A stretch of DNA of 38,246 bases from Ignavibacteria bacterium (GCA_014654705.1 JACVZY010000022.1:40673-78918), one strand, 5' to 3'. Counted from the first letter of the stretch, positions 14,254 through 24,533 are shown. Notes: a model not told the origin generated them from the letters alone. Numbers and translations: made by a program.

Positions 14254-16779
14254 TCACTCGCGGAAAGGAGAAGGGCTAGGCAGTTCCACAACAAACATCG
14301 CCCCATGACCCGGCTCCGACTCACACCACACGCGCCCTTCCATCGCTTCGACCATTTTTTTGACGATACTCAAGCCCAGTCCGGTAGAGTGCTCGCCGCC
14401 GGTCGGCTGTGCGGAAAGACGAGCGAATTTACCAAAAAGCCGCTTCATATCCTCGTGCGAAATACCTTCACCTTCGTCTTGAACTTCGATGCGGATAGCT
14501 GCTTGACCGCTTGAAACCTGCTTCCTCGAATCGGTGTGCAGCGCTCCTGATGTGCCATTTCTGATTCTAATAAAAACATTTTTTCCCTGCGGCGAGTATT
14601 TCACAGCGTTAGAGATAAGATTATCCACTATTTGCAATATAGCTTGCTCATCCGCAATGGCAAGTGTGTGGGGCGCTTCGGCGCTGTAATGGAAGGTAAT
14701 ATTTTTCACCTCTGCCGCATGGCGATACTGCCAAATAGTCGTGTCGATAAAAGGCGCAACGTCTATTTCAACACAATGATACACCTTCGCGCCAGATTCC
14801 AATCGGTTGAGGTCGAGAAGATTGCCAACAAGCCCCAGCATACGGTTTGCGGTATTGATGATGTTTTCAGCAACCATCTTTGGCTTCAGCGTCTGCTCCG
14901 CCGCAATAAGTTCTGCCATAGAACGCACCGCACCGATAGGATTCTTGAGGTCATGCGCTACAATACTCATCAATTCGTTTTTCTCGGTGTTCAGCGCGGC
15001 TAATTGCTGGTTCTGCTCGTCAAGCTGAGTATTGTGGAACGAAAGTTGGGTGTTCACTTCTTGAATTTGAGAAGCTTGCCTTTCCAAAAGGTGTTTTTGC
15101 TCCATAATCTCCTGCATTTGTCGGCGCTTGTCCTCATAGACGACCTCCATTGCTTTGAAAACATCGGCATATAAATCATCACTTGGCAATCGAGGCGGTT
15201 CCAGCGTCTCCGGCTCGCTGTCCGCTATACGAGCCAGCAGCGTATAAATCTGCTCTATACGGCGCTCGTGAAAATCTGCTTGATGACTCTCCGTCTGCTT
15301 TATTCCTTCGCTCTGCGCTCCCACCGAAGTCTCCTCGGCATCAGAGGCAATAAAATGCACAAGCATTGCGTCCAACGCCTCGCCCATCGTCCTTACGAAC
15401 AATACCGATTTTTCTTCCACGCCGCCATCCGCGCTGCGGAGTGGAATCATGATACGAGATGTTTGCACTTTTTCCTGTACAACTGGCGAGGCAAGACAAC
15501 ATATCCGTATCAGCCTTGTGTGCCGAAATGCAAACTCGGCATCAGCGCAGAGGAGCGCTGCGTCTATCGGCACATCAGAGAAATCCAGCGTCAATGCCAT
15601 TGGTATTTCTTCATTTCCGTTGTGGCGAAGAATCTGCTCTATGTGCTTCATCATTGCTTGTATTGATGCTTTGTCAAGACTTTGAGATTGCACCTTGACA
15701 ACAATCATTGCGCCTTCAAGCATGGACACGACTTGCTCCCCCCCCATTCCTTGATACTGCCACTCCGCAGGCTGCACTTTACGCAATTTTACCCCTTCGT
15801 GTTCAAGATATTCCAATGAATACTTCCAACGCTCCTCAAAATAGGGATTGGTAGGAAACGAATATTCGCGCGGCTGTCCGAGAGTATTGTCCGGCACTGC
15901 GGCGCGAGAGTATTGCGAGAGAATGGAGCGAATACCGTCATGGAAACTGTCGGCAATACGAATGGAACGAAAGGCGCTTGGGGCAAAGGGCTTTGAGAGC
16001 TGGAAGGACACCCGCACGGCAGGGTTGAGAAACAAATAACAATCCCAAATACGTGCAGCTTCGCCGTAGAATTGGGCTGCAATTTTTCGCGCTTCAAAGG
16101 ATGACTTACGGACATTATAGGCATCAGAAAAAAGAACTGCTCTGGTATGGCGAATGTTCATTTCGTCGGCAATTTGCCACACTAAATCAACCGCATGGCG
16201 CGTCGCAACACCGTTTGGCGAACCAATGGCAGTTTCGACCATGATAATACCTTCCAGCACAAATATCACATCCGTAAATTCCGGCGATTCAAAACGCCAG
16301 TGCGGGAGTTCTACCTTACGCAAACGCACAGCTCCGGCATCGTAATACTGAGGATTCGCCGACCACAGTGCTTCAAATATTGGGTTGATAGGAAAAGTAT
16401 AGGAGAGTGGGGACGTGCTGGAATCAAGCGCAGGGATATGGACAGGTCGCGGGGCAAGTATTTTTTTTACAAGCGTAAAAGCCGAAAGCGCGAGCGAGAG
16501 TGCTACAAAACCAAGACAGAACCACATCTGCACAGCAGTCAGCACAACTATTTGAACGAGACATACCGTGAGCACGGTTATAGTGAGTACGCGGCTGAGA
16601 ATGAGGCTTATCGGTAAACTTGCAGACAAATTTACCGATGTAATAACTTGCTGCGTGTCCCCGTCGTGAGTGTGGCGACTGTCTCCAAAATATTTCCACA
16701 GCAATAGTACGCCTGCTATGCAATCAAGCATATATGCGGCATACACGGCGAAAAGCAGCGACATGGAAGGAATGTGCAT
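14254..16779 (-). CDS. Histidine kinase with a tandemly duplicated unrecognised sensor module
   Basis: An 841-residue membrane kinase; GTG at 16824 and ATG at 16764 are alternative starts. Order: three or four hydrophobic segments (residues ~5-25 and 55-108), two related ~165-residue cytosolic modules (126-287 and 306-473), a coiled coil (~540-600), HisKA with SIVAHDLKNP (His609), then HATPase with DNLISNAVKYSP and DEGEGIS. The modules share YTFPINPIFE...W / YSFPTNPYFE...W, V(R/K)LRKV, and a strand around FVLEGIIMV / SMLEGAMIV. They alternate strands and helices somewhat like a STAS or SpoIIAA-like domain, but I recognise no named family. The catalytic end is nearly identical in pattern to the neighbouring kinases. 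It lies between two other kinase genes (gaps of 75 and 44 bases). Confidence 0.9.
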   Translation of the reverse strand: MHIPSMSLLFAVYAAYMLDCIAGVLLLWKYFGDSRHTHDGDTQQVITSVNLSASLPISLILSRVLTITVLTVCLVQIVVLTAVQMWFCLGFVALSLALSAFTLVKKILAPRPVHIPALDSSTSPLSYTFPINPIFEALWSANPQYYDAGAVRLRKVELPHWRFESPEFTDVIFVLEGIIMVETAIGSPNGVATRHAVDLVWQIADEMNIRHTRAVLFSDAYNVRKSSFEARKIAAQFYGEAARIWDCYLFLNPAVRVSFQLSKPFAPSAFRSIRIADSFHDGIRSILSQYSRAAVPDNTLGQPREYSFPTNPYFEERWKYSLEYLEHEGVKLRKVQPAEWQYQGMGGEQVVSMLEGAMIVVKVQSQSLDKASIQAMMKHIEQILRHNGNEEIPMALTLDFSDVPIDAALLCADAEFAFRHTRLIRICCLASPVVQEKVQTSRIMIPLRSADGGVEEKSVLFVRTMGEALDAMLVHFIASDAEETSVGAQSEGIKQTESHQADFHERRIEQIYTLLARIADSEPETLEPPRLPSDDLYADVFKAMEVVYEDKRRQMQEIMEQKHLLERQASQIQEVNTQLSFHNTQLDEQNQQLAALNTEKNELMSIVAHDLKNPIGAVRSMAELIAAEQTLKPKMVAENIINTANRMLGLVGNLLDLNRLESGAKVYHCVEIDVAPFIDTTIWQYRHAAEVKNITFHYSAEAPHTLAIADEQAILQIVDNLISNAVKYSPQGKNVFIRIRNGTSGALHTDSRKQVSSGQAAIRIEVQDEGEGISHEDMKRLFGKFARLSAQPTGGEHSTGLGLSIVKKMVEAMEGRVWCESEPGHGAMFVVELPSPSPFRE

Positions 16780-16854
16780 GATGATTGGTGAGAATGGAAG
16801 AGTGCAAAAAAAACGAACAGTCACCCTGCTTTCCCCCTTGTTCTCAAGGAAGCA

Positions 16855-19800
16855 TTATGCTTGTTCTGCTTTCGGCAATTCCACGATAAACGATGCACCC
16901 ACACCAAACTCCGACTCACACCAAACGCGCCCCTGCATCGCTTCGACCATTTTTTTGACGATGCTTAAGCCCAAACCCGTCGAATGTTCGCCGCCTGTGG
17001 GCTGTGCCGAAAGACGAACGAATTTACCAAAAAGCCGCTTCATATCCTCATCCGAAATGCCGGGACCTTCGTCTTGCACTTCAATTCTCACAAATGATTC
17101 GCTCACATCGTCATGTATTCTCACAACAACATTTTTTCCATGCGGCGAGTATTTCACGGCATTGGAGACGAGGTTTTCGAGTACTTCATGCGTTTTGGTA
17201 AAATCCGCAAAGATAAGCACTTCACGGTCCTGAGGCGATTCCACGTGAAGTGTAATGCTTTTTTCGGCAGCACGCTCTTGGTATTCTTCCAGAATATCCT
17301 TTACCAGAAAAACCGCATCAAATTCCGCCGGATAAAGCGTGAGCGCACCCGATTCCAGAGCGTTCACATCCAGCACATCAGCAATAATATCGCGCATCCG
17401 CATAGCAGTTAGCTCAATTTTGGATACCTTCTCCATCAGTTGTGCGCTGTCCAAAACTTCGTGCTGATACTGAATCATTTCAGCAAGCAGCACAATACTC
17501 GTGAGTGGATTTTTGAGGTCATGAGCGGCTATGCCCAAAAACTCGTTCTTTTCGGTGTTCAGCCGCTCCAGTTCTTGATTGCGGGCATTTAATTGCGTGT
17601 TCATCGTCGCAATTTCCCATGCCTGCTCGCTGACAGTTTGAATGTGCTGCTGAATTTCCTCATTTGCTTGCGATAGTTCGATATTACTTTCTTGCAACTG
17701 CTCGGTACGCTCTCCCACAAGCCTCTCCAATTCTCGCTTTTGATAATTCACACGCCGCCATCGCGCCCAGAACCACGCTCCGCCTGTGCCGACAAAGCCT
17801 AAAACGATGCCCGCCCGAAACCAAATCGTCATCCACCACGGCGGCAAAATTCTGATGTGCAGGCGTGCGCCACGATCGTTCCAGTGACCATCATTATTAC
17901 AAGCCTTGACGCGAAAGGTATAGACTCCTGGGTCGAGATTTGTATAGGCAGCTTCACGGCTCGTTCCTGCGTCTATCCAGCGTTTGTCGAAACCTTCTAA
18001 TTTGTAGAGATAGCGATTTTTTCTGGCGTTGGTGAAATTAAGAGCCGCGAACTCGATAGAAAAAAAATTGTCATCGTAAGGAATCGTAAGCTCAGGCTCG
18101 GCGGTAAGGTCTTGCCAAAGCTGCACGGGTTTGTTGAATTTTTTGAATCCCGTTATGACGACCGGCGGCGGTGTGGTATTGTCGGCGATACGAGCGGGCG
18201 TAAACACGCTCAGCCCGTTTACACCACCCACATAAAAGCGCCCGCTTTCGCCCGCATGATATGCCCCACTATTGAACTCGTTACTTTGCAAACCATCATC
18301 GGCATCGTAGGTGCGGAACGTCCGCTCATCAGGGTTAAAGCGGGCAAGACCATTATTCGTTGTGAGCCAAAGGCTTCCCGCGCTGTCTTGCAAAATCCCG
18401 TACACAGCGTCATTCGGCAGTCCGTCCTTCTCACGAAAAACCTCGCAACGCCCCGTTGTGCGGTCAAAAAGATGTAAGCCACCACCCCAGGTTCCCACCC
18501 AAAAGCGCCCTTTATTATCCTCAACCATGGAACGGATATTACCACTTTGCAAGGCGTGTGCATCGTTCATGTTGTGCGTAAACTGCGTAAAAGTGCCACT
18601 TGCGGGGTCGAACTTGTTCAATCCCTGCAACGTCCCCACCCACAACGTTCCCGAACGGTCTTTGTACAACGTCAAGACCGACTCAAAAGTGAGGCTTCGG
18701 TTATCATTGGGGTCAGAATGATACGCCGTGAAGCGCTCAGTTGATGGGTCAAAGTGATTCAGCCCGTTTTCCGTCCCCACCCAGAGCGTACCATCATCAT
18801 TGAGCAAGAGCGGTCGGACAACATCACTGGAAATCGAATATGCTTTGCTCGCATTCGCTCGATAGGCTGTAAATATGCCCCGTTTAGGGTCAAAACGGTT
18901 CAGTCCACCACCGGCTGTCGCTATCCAGAGGACACCGCGTTTTTTGTCGTTTACAATGCCACGCACAATGTCATTGCTGATGCTCCGCGCGTTGCCGGAC
19001 TGATGGCAGTAGGCTGTGAATTTCTTTGTGAAAGGGTCGAATTTACTTAGCCCGCCACCTTCTGTACCGACCCACACTGTACCGCATTCATCTTCGAGAA
19101 TCGCCCGGACAACGTTATTATTGAGACTGAACGGGTTATTGATTTCTTGGCGGTAGGAGACAAACTTTCGCGCAAAAGGGTCAAATTTATTCAGCCCGCC
19201 GCCCATTGCGCCAAGCCAGAGTGCACCTTGCTTATCACGAAAAATACAACGGATATTGTCATTGCTCAGACTTGCGGCATTCGTTGGTTCGTGACGATAA
19301 TTTTCCGTGTGCCCGGTCTTTTTGTCCAGAAGCGTTACGCCGCCTTGCTCGGCTGCAATCCAAAACGTTCCACCTCCATCTTGCCAAAAGGAACAAATCA
19401 TGTTCCCGCCTAGAACATTCGGTTTTTCGGGGCTGTTTGCGAAATGAGTGCTCGTGCCTGATGCAAGATTCAAAAGGCTGACACCGCCCGCAGTACCGAC
19501 CCAGATATCACCATCACTATCTTGGAAAAGCGCAGTTACAAAATCGTTGATGAGCGCATTCGACGGCGATTTGCTGTCAAAGCGTGTGATTATACCTGTC
19601 TTGGGATTGATTTGGTTTACTCCTTTGCCCCAGGTTCCCAGCCAAATCATGCCATCGCGGTCAAGCAGCAGAGCGTTCAGGTGATTGTGGCTCAGGCTAC
19701 CTGTACCTGTGGGATTATTCGGGTCAGAGCACATTCGTCCCCATTTGCCGGTGCGCTTATTAAACGTGTTCAGCCCGTTGGTAGTGGCTATCCAGAGCGT

Positions 19801-20349
19801 TCCAGATGCATCTTCGCAAATGCCACGTAGAAAATTACTGCCTAAGCCTTCGCGCTTGATACCAGTTTTCTGAGGCACATTTCTATCATCGTTGAAATCA
19901 GATTGGTAGCGAGTAAAACTTTCTGTTTTGCGGTCATAAGCGTTCAGTCCGCCATTTTCCACACCAACCCATAGTGTGCCATCGCGATCTTCATACAAAA
20001 TTTGCACAAGATTTGCCGACAGCGAGCGAGGATTTGTAGGGTCGTGGCGGTAATGCGTGAAACGATAGCCATCGTAGCGATTGAGTCCGTCTTCAGTGCC
20101 AATCCAGAGAAAACCGTGCTTGTCTTGCAATATCGCATAAACACTACTCTGAGAAAGACCTTCGGCAAGGCTGAGATGTTCAAACCACAACTCTGGGCGT
20201 GACGAGACAGAAAGGGGATGCCGTTGCGAGGCGGCTTTTGTGGTTGTATTCTGATTACGGGCAGAAGCGGGAACGGCTTGCAAAGAGCATAGAAAGAGGC
20301 ACCAAAAAGCGATACCGAAAACTACGCTTCGGTAAGTGGTTGTCTTCAT
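16855..20349 (-). CDS. Two-component propeller (Reg_prop/Y_Y_Y) sensor histidine kinase
   Basis: A 1164-residue membrane kinase. Order: signal peptide (~1-30); 14 Reg_prop blades (~45-720), each with an LW(I/V)GT...GL(N/S)xFD core, enough for two seven-bladed propellers; a Y_Y_Y domain (~755-830, with RYLYKLEGFDKRWIDAG); a membrane segment (~838-862); a coiled coil; HisKA with LGIAAHDLKNP (His943); and HATPase with ENLVSNAVKYSP and DEGPGIS. Unlike the classic Bacteroides hybrid systems of this architecture, which sense polysaccharide fragments, it has no receiver and no AraC helix-turn-helix, and no carbohydrate genes are nearby. I chose the ATG at 20349 because MKTTTYR gives a normal signal-peptide start; 20376 adds nine residues. 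It is the first gene of the three-kinase run. Confidence 0.93.
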   Translation of the reverse strand: MKTTTYRSVVFGIAFWCLFLCSLQAVPASARNQNTTTKAASQRHPLSVSSRPELWFEHLSLAEGLSQSSVYAILQDKHGFLWIGTEDGLNRYDGYRFTHYRHDPTNPRSLSANLVQILYEDRDGTLWVGVENGGLNAYDRKTESFTRYQSDFNDDRNVPQKTGIKREGLGSNFLRGICEDASGTLWIATTNGLNTFNKRTGKWGRMCSDPNNPTGTGSLSHNHLNALLLDRDGMIWLGTWGKGVNQINPKTGIITRFDSKSPSNALINDFVTALFQDSDGDIWVGTAGGVSLLNLASGTSTHFANSPEKPNVLGGNMICSFWQDGGGTFWIAAEQGGVTLLDKKTGHTENYRHEPTNAASLSNDNIRCIFRDKQGALWLGAMGGGLNKFDPFARKFVSYRQEINNPFSLNNNVVRAILEDECGTVWVGTEGGGLSKFDPFTKKFTAYCHQSGNARSISNDIVRGIVNDKKRGVLWIATAGGGLNRFDPKRGIFTAYRANASKAYSISSDVVRPLLLNDDGTLWVGTENGLNHFDPSTERFTAYHSDPNDNRSLTFESVLTLYKDRSGTLWVGTLQGLNKFDPASGTFTQFTHNMNDAHALQSGNIRSMVEDNKGRFWVGTWGGGLHLFDRTTGRCEVFREKDGLPNDAVYGILQDSAGSLWLTTNNGLARFNPDERTFRTYDADDGLQSNEFNSGAYHAGESGRFYVGGVNGLSVFTPARIADNTTPPPVVITGFKKFNKPVQLWQDLTAEPELTIPYDDNFFSIEFAALNFTNARKNRYLYKLEGFDKRWIDAGTSREAAYTNLDPGVYTFRVKACNNDGHWNDRGARLHIRILPPWWMTIWFRAGIVLGFVGTGGAWFWARWRRVNYQKRELERLVGERTEQLQESNIELSQANEEIQQHIQTVSEQAWEIATMNTQLNARNQELERLNTEKNEFLGIAAHDLKNPLTSIVLLAEMIQYQHEVLDSAQLMEKVSKIELTAMRMRDIIADVLDVNALESGALTLYPAEFDAVFLVKDILEEYQERAAEKSITLHVESPQDREVLIFADFTKTHEVLENLVSNAVKYSPHGKNVVVRIHDDVSESFVRIEVQDEGPGISDEDMKRLFGKFVRLSAQPTGGEHSTGLGLSIVKKMVEAMQGRVWCESEFGVGASFIVELPKAEQA

Positions 20350-20660
20350 GCGGGGCAAGATGTAGAGAAAGTACATAGCGGGAAGACGACGGTGATGAAA
20401 GTTGAGCCGTTCTTCTCCCTGTACGAAGGAACACGAAAAAAGTTCTACGTGATTCTGTTTACTGACAAATTTTTGACCGTAATTGGTGGCATCTATGACC
20501 TTTTGGCATAGAAGATACTGACCTTCAGCTAGATGTTTGACGAGTACCGATTGTGCATTTTTGTATCAGTTACCTGAGGGGAAACACCACGGGGAAAACA
20601 GCACCATCAACAGCAACAACACAACAAGTTTTTTATCTACCATTTTTTTGGAGAACCGTT
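20350..20660. promoter_or_regulatory. Divergent promoter region with an inverted repeat
   Basis: 311 bases separate the propeller kinase (-) from the di-heme protein (+). TCTATG (20492-20497) and CATAGA (20507-20512) form an inverted repeat with a 9-base spacer, a possible regulator site. I see no further gene; the reading frame that opens at 20553 is an upstream extension of the di-heme gene. No promoter could be assigned with confidence. Confidence 0.3.
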
Positions 20661-22097
20661 ATGAGAGCATTTGTAAGCGCAACATTTCTTTGCGCAATCA
20701 CCGGTCTGGCAGCACTTGGAATGGCTGGGTGCTCCAATACAGAAGAGATAACCCCCATCCAAACCTCCCTTGACGACCCCGCAGCTCCGCCTCGCCAACA
20801 ACCACGCGGCGCGGATGAACGTCTTTCGGGCGGCGCCACAACCGTGTTTTTGACCGATGAAACAGCCTTCGGACAAGCAGCACCAAACGTCATGGGTGCA
20901 AGTCTGGCAAAACATGATGCGGGAGATGAGGCATTTGCAGCTGAGTTTGCACCACGTGCGTCCGCCGGGCATCCGGGCGGCTTAGGTCCGATTTTCCATA
21001 ACGTATCGTGCGAGAGTTGCCATGTAGGCGACGGACGTGGAAAACCGGAAATGGCAAATGGAGAAATGAATGCTTTGCTCTTGCGCCTGAGCACTATGGG
21101 AGCAAACGAGCATGGCGAACTTAATCCAGTGGCAGGCTTTGGCGGACAGCTCCAAGACCAAGCAGTAGCAGGAGTTGCACCGGAAGGTAAATTTACGATT
21201 GCGTATAGCGAAGTCCCCGGCTCCTTTACTGATGGAACCGCTTATTCGCTTCGCGCACCGCGCTACAATATCCACAACACCTATCTCCCGCTTCCGGGCG
21301 GTGTGCAGGTTTCACCGCGCATGGCTTCGCCTGTCTTTGGATTGGGTCTTCTGGAAGCCATTGACGAGCAAACGATTCTTGCCGCCGCCGATCCGAACGA
21401 CCGCAACAACGACGGCATTTCCGGCAAAGCAAACTACGTCTGGGACGTGAAGTCGCAAAAAATTGCTCTTGGGCGCTTTGGTTGGAAAGCAAACCAGCCT
21501 TCGCTTGCTCAACAAAATGCGGCTGCCTTCAATGGTGACATGGGCGTAACCTCATCACTCTTCCCGAACGAAAGTTCTGCCGGACAGGTGCAGGCGATTC
21601 CGGCACACGCACCGGAAGTAAACGACGAGACGCTGAATGCTGTTTTGCACTACACTCGCACACTTGGGGTTCCTGCTCGCCGAAATATCACCGACCCCGC
21701 TGTTCAACGCGGCAAAGTGGTCTTTGATGCGGCAAAATGTAACGCATGCCATACGCCCTCCGTGCGGACAGGTACGCTGCAAGGTGTACCGGAAGTCTCG
21801 AATCAAAATATCTTCCCCTATACCGATATGCTTCTGCATGACATGGGTGAAGGTCTTGCCGACAACCGCCCTGACTTCCAAGCAAACGGACGCGAATGGC
21901 GCACGACACCGCTCTGGGGGCTTGGGCTGACAGCAACAGTGAACAAACACACCTTCTTGCTGCACGACGGACGCGCTCGCAATGTGATGGAAGCAATTCT
22001 CTGGCACGGCGGCGAATCGCAGCAATCACGCGATTACGTCCGCCGACTGCCGAAAGCTGACCGCGATGCACTCTTGGCATTTCTTGGGTCGCTGTAA
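20661..22097 (+). CDS. Di-heme oxidoreductase (DUF1111, thiol-oxidoreductase-like) lipoprotein
   Basis: A 478-residue exported cytochrome. The ATG at 20661 has GGAG 7 bases upstream, one of the few clear ribosome-binding sites here. The N-terminal hydrophobic stretch ends LGMAGC, a plausible lipobox, so the protein is probably a periplasmic lipoprotein. Two c-type heme sites are present: CESCH (about residue 115, after GLGPIFHNVS) and CNACH (about 358). RAPRYNIHNTYLPLPGG, MASPVFGLGLLEAI and FLLHDGRARNVMEAILWHGGES are the conserved DUF1111 blocks that follow the hemes. The family is related to MauG-type di-heme peroxidases, and its physiological substrate is not settled. It often accompanies imelysin-type iron proteins, but none is here. 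It needs a cytochrome c maturation system outside the window. Confidence 0.92.
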   Translation: MRAFVSATFLCAITGLAALGMAGCSNTEEITPIQTSLDDPAAPPRQQPRGADERLSGGATTVFLTDETAFGQAAPNVMGASLAKHDAGDEAFAAEFAPRASAGHPGGLGPIFHNVSCESCHVGDGRGKPEMANGEMNALLLRLSTMGANEHGELNPVAGFGGQLQDQAVAGVAPEGKFTIAYSEVPGSFTDGTAYSLRAPRYNIHNTYLPLPGGVQVSPRMASPVFGLGLLEAIDEQTILAAADPNDRNNDGISGKANYVWDVKSQKIALGRFGWKANQPSLAQQNAAAFNGDMGVTSSLFPNESSAGQVQAIPAHAPEVNDETLNAVLHYTRTLGVPARRNITDPAVQRGKVVFDAAKCNACHTPSVRTGTLQGVPEVSNQNIFPYTDMLLHDMGEGLADNRPDFQANGREWRTTPLWGLGLTATVNKHTFLLHDGRARNVMEAILWHGGESQQSRDYVRRLPKADRDALLAFLGSL

Positions 22098-22117
22098 TTA
22101 ACCGTAGCACAGACACA

Positions 22118-22154
22118 AAAAGCCCGCAAGAAACGAACGTTCTTGCGGGCTTTT
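22118..22154. terminator. Bidirectional rho-independent terminator
   Basis: AAAAGCCCGCAAGAA (22118-22132) pairs perfectly with TTCTTGCGGGCTTTT (22140-22154) around a 7-base loop. It serves both the di-heme gene (+) and the converging 7TM kinase (-). Confidence 0.93.
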
Positions 22155-22166
22155 GTTTTATCTCTT

Positions 22167-24533
22167 TCACGAATAGGACGCTTCCGATATAGAAGTTGGT
22201 AATTGCACAATAAACGTCGCACCCTTGCCCGCTTCCGACTCGCACCAGACGCGCCCGCTCATAGCCTCCACCATGCGTTTGACAATGCTCAAGCCCAAGC
22301 CCGTCGAGTGTTCGCCGCCCGTAGGCTGCGCCGAAAGCCGTGCAAACTTACCGAAAAGTTTTGTCTTGTCTTCTTCGGTGAATCCCGGTCCTTCGTCTTC
22401 GACTTCTACTCTGACAAACGATGACGCATTGTTTGCGGCGCTTCCATCTGCTTCATTGGGCAGACTTGCGACGACATTCTTTACCCTGACGTACACATTT
22501 TTACCGTGCGGCGAGTATTTGACGGCGTTAGAAATAATGTTCTCCAGCGCTTGCATCACGGCTTGCTCATTGGCAAAAACAATGCTGCGCGAGGTCGCTG
22601 GAAGCTCCGTGTGGAAGGTGATATTTTTTGCAACGGCAGGAGCAGCATACTGTTCAATTATCATAGAGATAATCGGTACAATATCGAACGCGTAGCAATC
22701 CATGGCGAATTCTCCCGATTCGAGCTTATTGATGTCGAGAAGTTTGCTCACCAGTTCCAGCATACGTTCAGAGGTCTGTATAATCTGTCTGGCTGCATTC
22801 GTAGTCTGTGTTCTGTCGTCGGCAAAGACCGACTCAATCAGTTCTGCCATTCCACGCACTCCGCCGATAGGATTTTTGAGGTCATGCGCCACAATACCCA
22901 TGATTTCGTTTTTCTCGCGGTTTGCTTCCGCAAGGTCGTGGTTTTGCTGCTGCAAGGAAATATTCAATTCTGTTACTTGTGCGTTCATCTCTTGAATTTC
23001 GGCAGCTTGCTGCATAATCTCACTTTGCTGGCGAGTGATTTCTTTATTCGCTGACGATAGTTCTTCGTTTTGGAGGCGGTACAGCTCGCCTTGCAGTGCT
23101 TTGCGCTCTGCTTCTTGCTTTGCGCGTTGCAGCACCGTGATGCGGTCAGCAAGCGCCAAACCCATGAGCATCATCTCAACGGCGGGGACGAGAAGGGAAA
23201 GTTGGCTTACCCAAATAGAAGAATAGGAGATCATACCGAGCGCTGCGAGTGAATTTGCACCGATACCAATTTCTACAATTACTCGTGAAGCAAAAACGTA
23301 CAGTGCTGGACGGTAGCCGCCTCGCCATGCAGAAAAACTCATCCCGAGCGTGGTCGGGACAGCCAATATCAAATACGAATAATAGAGGATGTCAAGCGAT
23401 ACACCTCGAGCATCGGCAAATTCTGCAACCAATGCAATTAGGCAACAAACCCAAAACAAATACGCCAACCACTCCCAGATCTTCGGTACAACGATGCTAC
23501 GCTGTTCCCGCACAAACTCCCGAACAAAAAATACTCCTACCGCCATGCTTGTCAACCATGAGAGAATGTAAAGTCGATTATTCAGATGAGGTGCAGAGAC
23601 CTCGAAGACCTGATAAAAATGCCCCATGTCAATACTTATACTCAATGTCAAGCAAACAATATAAAACCCATAGAGACCGTAATAGCGGCTGCGCGTAAGT
23701 ATCCAAGAAAGAAGACTAAAAATAATGGCGAAAATTGTAACACCATAAAATATAAAAAGTGGGAGCTTAAAGTTGAATGTTCTTTCGGCAAATTGTCTCT
23801 CGGGCTGTACAGCAACTCCGTAGTACATTATTCCATTCATGTTCATACGCACATAACAGACCATTCTCTCGCCAACACCAATAGGAAGAGGAAACGCTAT
23901 CTTCATAGAAGGTACATGCCAGCGAGAATACGATACCGAATAACCGACCGTATCAGCATAAATAATTGAGTCTCCACGAGTCATATAAAATTCTACACTA
24001 TCGGCAGACCTATTCTCTAAGAGCAAAACCCACGGGCAAAGAGCCTCGCTAAGTCTTGCTTGAGCGAGCGTTATAGCGCGAACACCGTCATCGTGGGTGC
24101 CCTTACTTTTGATGCTATCCCTCCCGATATTATCGGCAAGACGCTTCAACTCATCGCGCTCAGGAAGTCTTTGTAGTACAAATTGTATCCAGACCACACG
24201 ATGCCCGTTTCCCAAAAGTACGGAAGAAGTAGTAGCCTTACGAAAACCCTGTACACTGATGGGTGATTGCATTAGACGCTGAACCGTCATCGTCTGTGCA
24301 GTGTCTATCCAATATTTTGTTCTAGCAGTAACATGACGTGTAGAAGGCTTCCCGTCAATACCGAATTCAATAACACCAAGAGAATCACTACGAATGCTAT
24401 TGTCAGAAGAATCTCGTGTATCGGGCGTGAAGTATAGATGAGCAAAAGAATGCGGCGAGAAGAACACCAACAACAAACCGGAGAGGATAAAAAGTGCGAA
24501 GGCAGTATCAAGAGAGCGTCGTGAAAGAAGCAT
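22167..24533 (-). CDS. 7TMR-DISM sensor histidine kinase
   Basis: A 788-residue membrane kinase. Order: a signal/anchor segment (~10-30); an extracytoplasmic beta-rich domain (~50-250) with WIQFVLQ and CPWVLLLENRSADSVEFYM, typical of 7TMR-DISM extracellular domains; seven membrane segments (~255-470, with GLYGFYIVCLTLSISI and ASRVIVEIGIG); a coiled coil (~475-540); HisKA with MGIVAHDLKNP (His550); and HATPase with ENIISNAVKYSP, DEGPGFT and GLGLSIVK. DISM kinases are thought to sense carbohydrates or other small ligands; the ligand here is unknown. It follows the borosin methyltransferase on the same strand after 126 bases and has no adjacent response regulator. Confidence 0.92.
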   Translation of the reverse strand: MLLSRRSLDTAFALFILSGLLLVFFSPHSFAHLYFTPDTRDSSDNSIRSDSLGVIEFGIDGKPSTRHVTARTKYWIDTAQTMTVQRLMQSPISVQGFRKATTSSVLLGNGHRVVWIQFVLQRLPERDELKRLADNIGRDSIKSKGTHDDGVRAITLAQARLSEALCPWVLLLENRSADSVEFYMTRGDSIIYADTVGYSVSYSRWHVPSMKIAFPLPIGVGERMVCYVRMNMNGIMYYGVAVQPERQFAERTFNFKLPLFIFYGVTIFAIIFSLLSWILTRSRYYGLYGFYIVCLTLSISIDMGHFYQVFEVSAPHLNNRLYILSWLTSMAVGVFFVREFVREQRSIVVPKIWEWLAYLFWVCCLIALVAEFADARGVSLDILYYSYLILAVPTTLGMSFSAWRGGYRPALYVFASRVIVEIGIGANSLAALGMISYSSIWVSQLSLLVPAVEMMLMGLALADRITVLQRAKQEAERKALQGELYRLQNEELSSANKEITRQQSEIMQQAAEIQEMNAQVTELNISLQQQNHDLAEANREKNEIMGIVAHDLKNPIGGVRGMAELIESVFADDRTQTTNAARQIIQTSERMLELVSKLLDINKLESGEFAMDCYAFDIVPIISMIIEQYAAPAVAKNITFHTELPATSRSIVFANEQAVMQALENIISNAVKYSPHGKNVYVRVKNVVASLPNEADGSAANNASSFVRVEVEDEGPGFTEEDKTKLFGKFARLSAQPTGGEHSTGLGLSIVKRMVEAMSGRVWCESEAGKGATFIVQLPTSISEASYS

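Noticed and set aside
16195-16617. 140-codon + strand frame inside a kinase gene
   Set aside because: It is antisense to a well-supported histidine kinase and has no domain or start signal; the same holds for the other + strand frames over 12020-20349 and 22167-38203.
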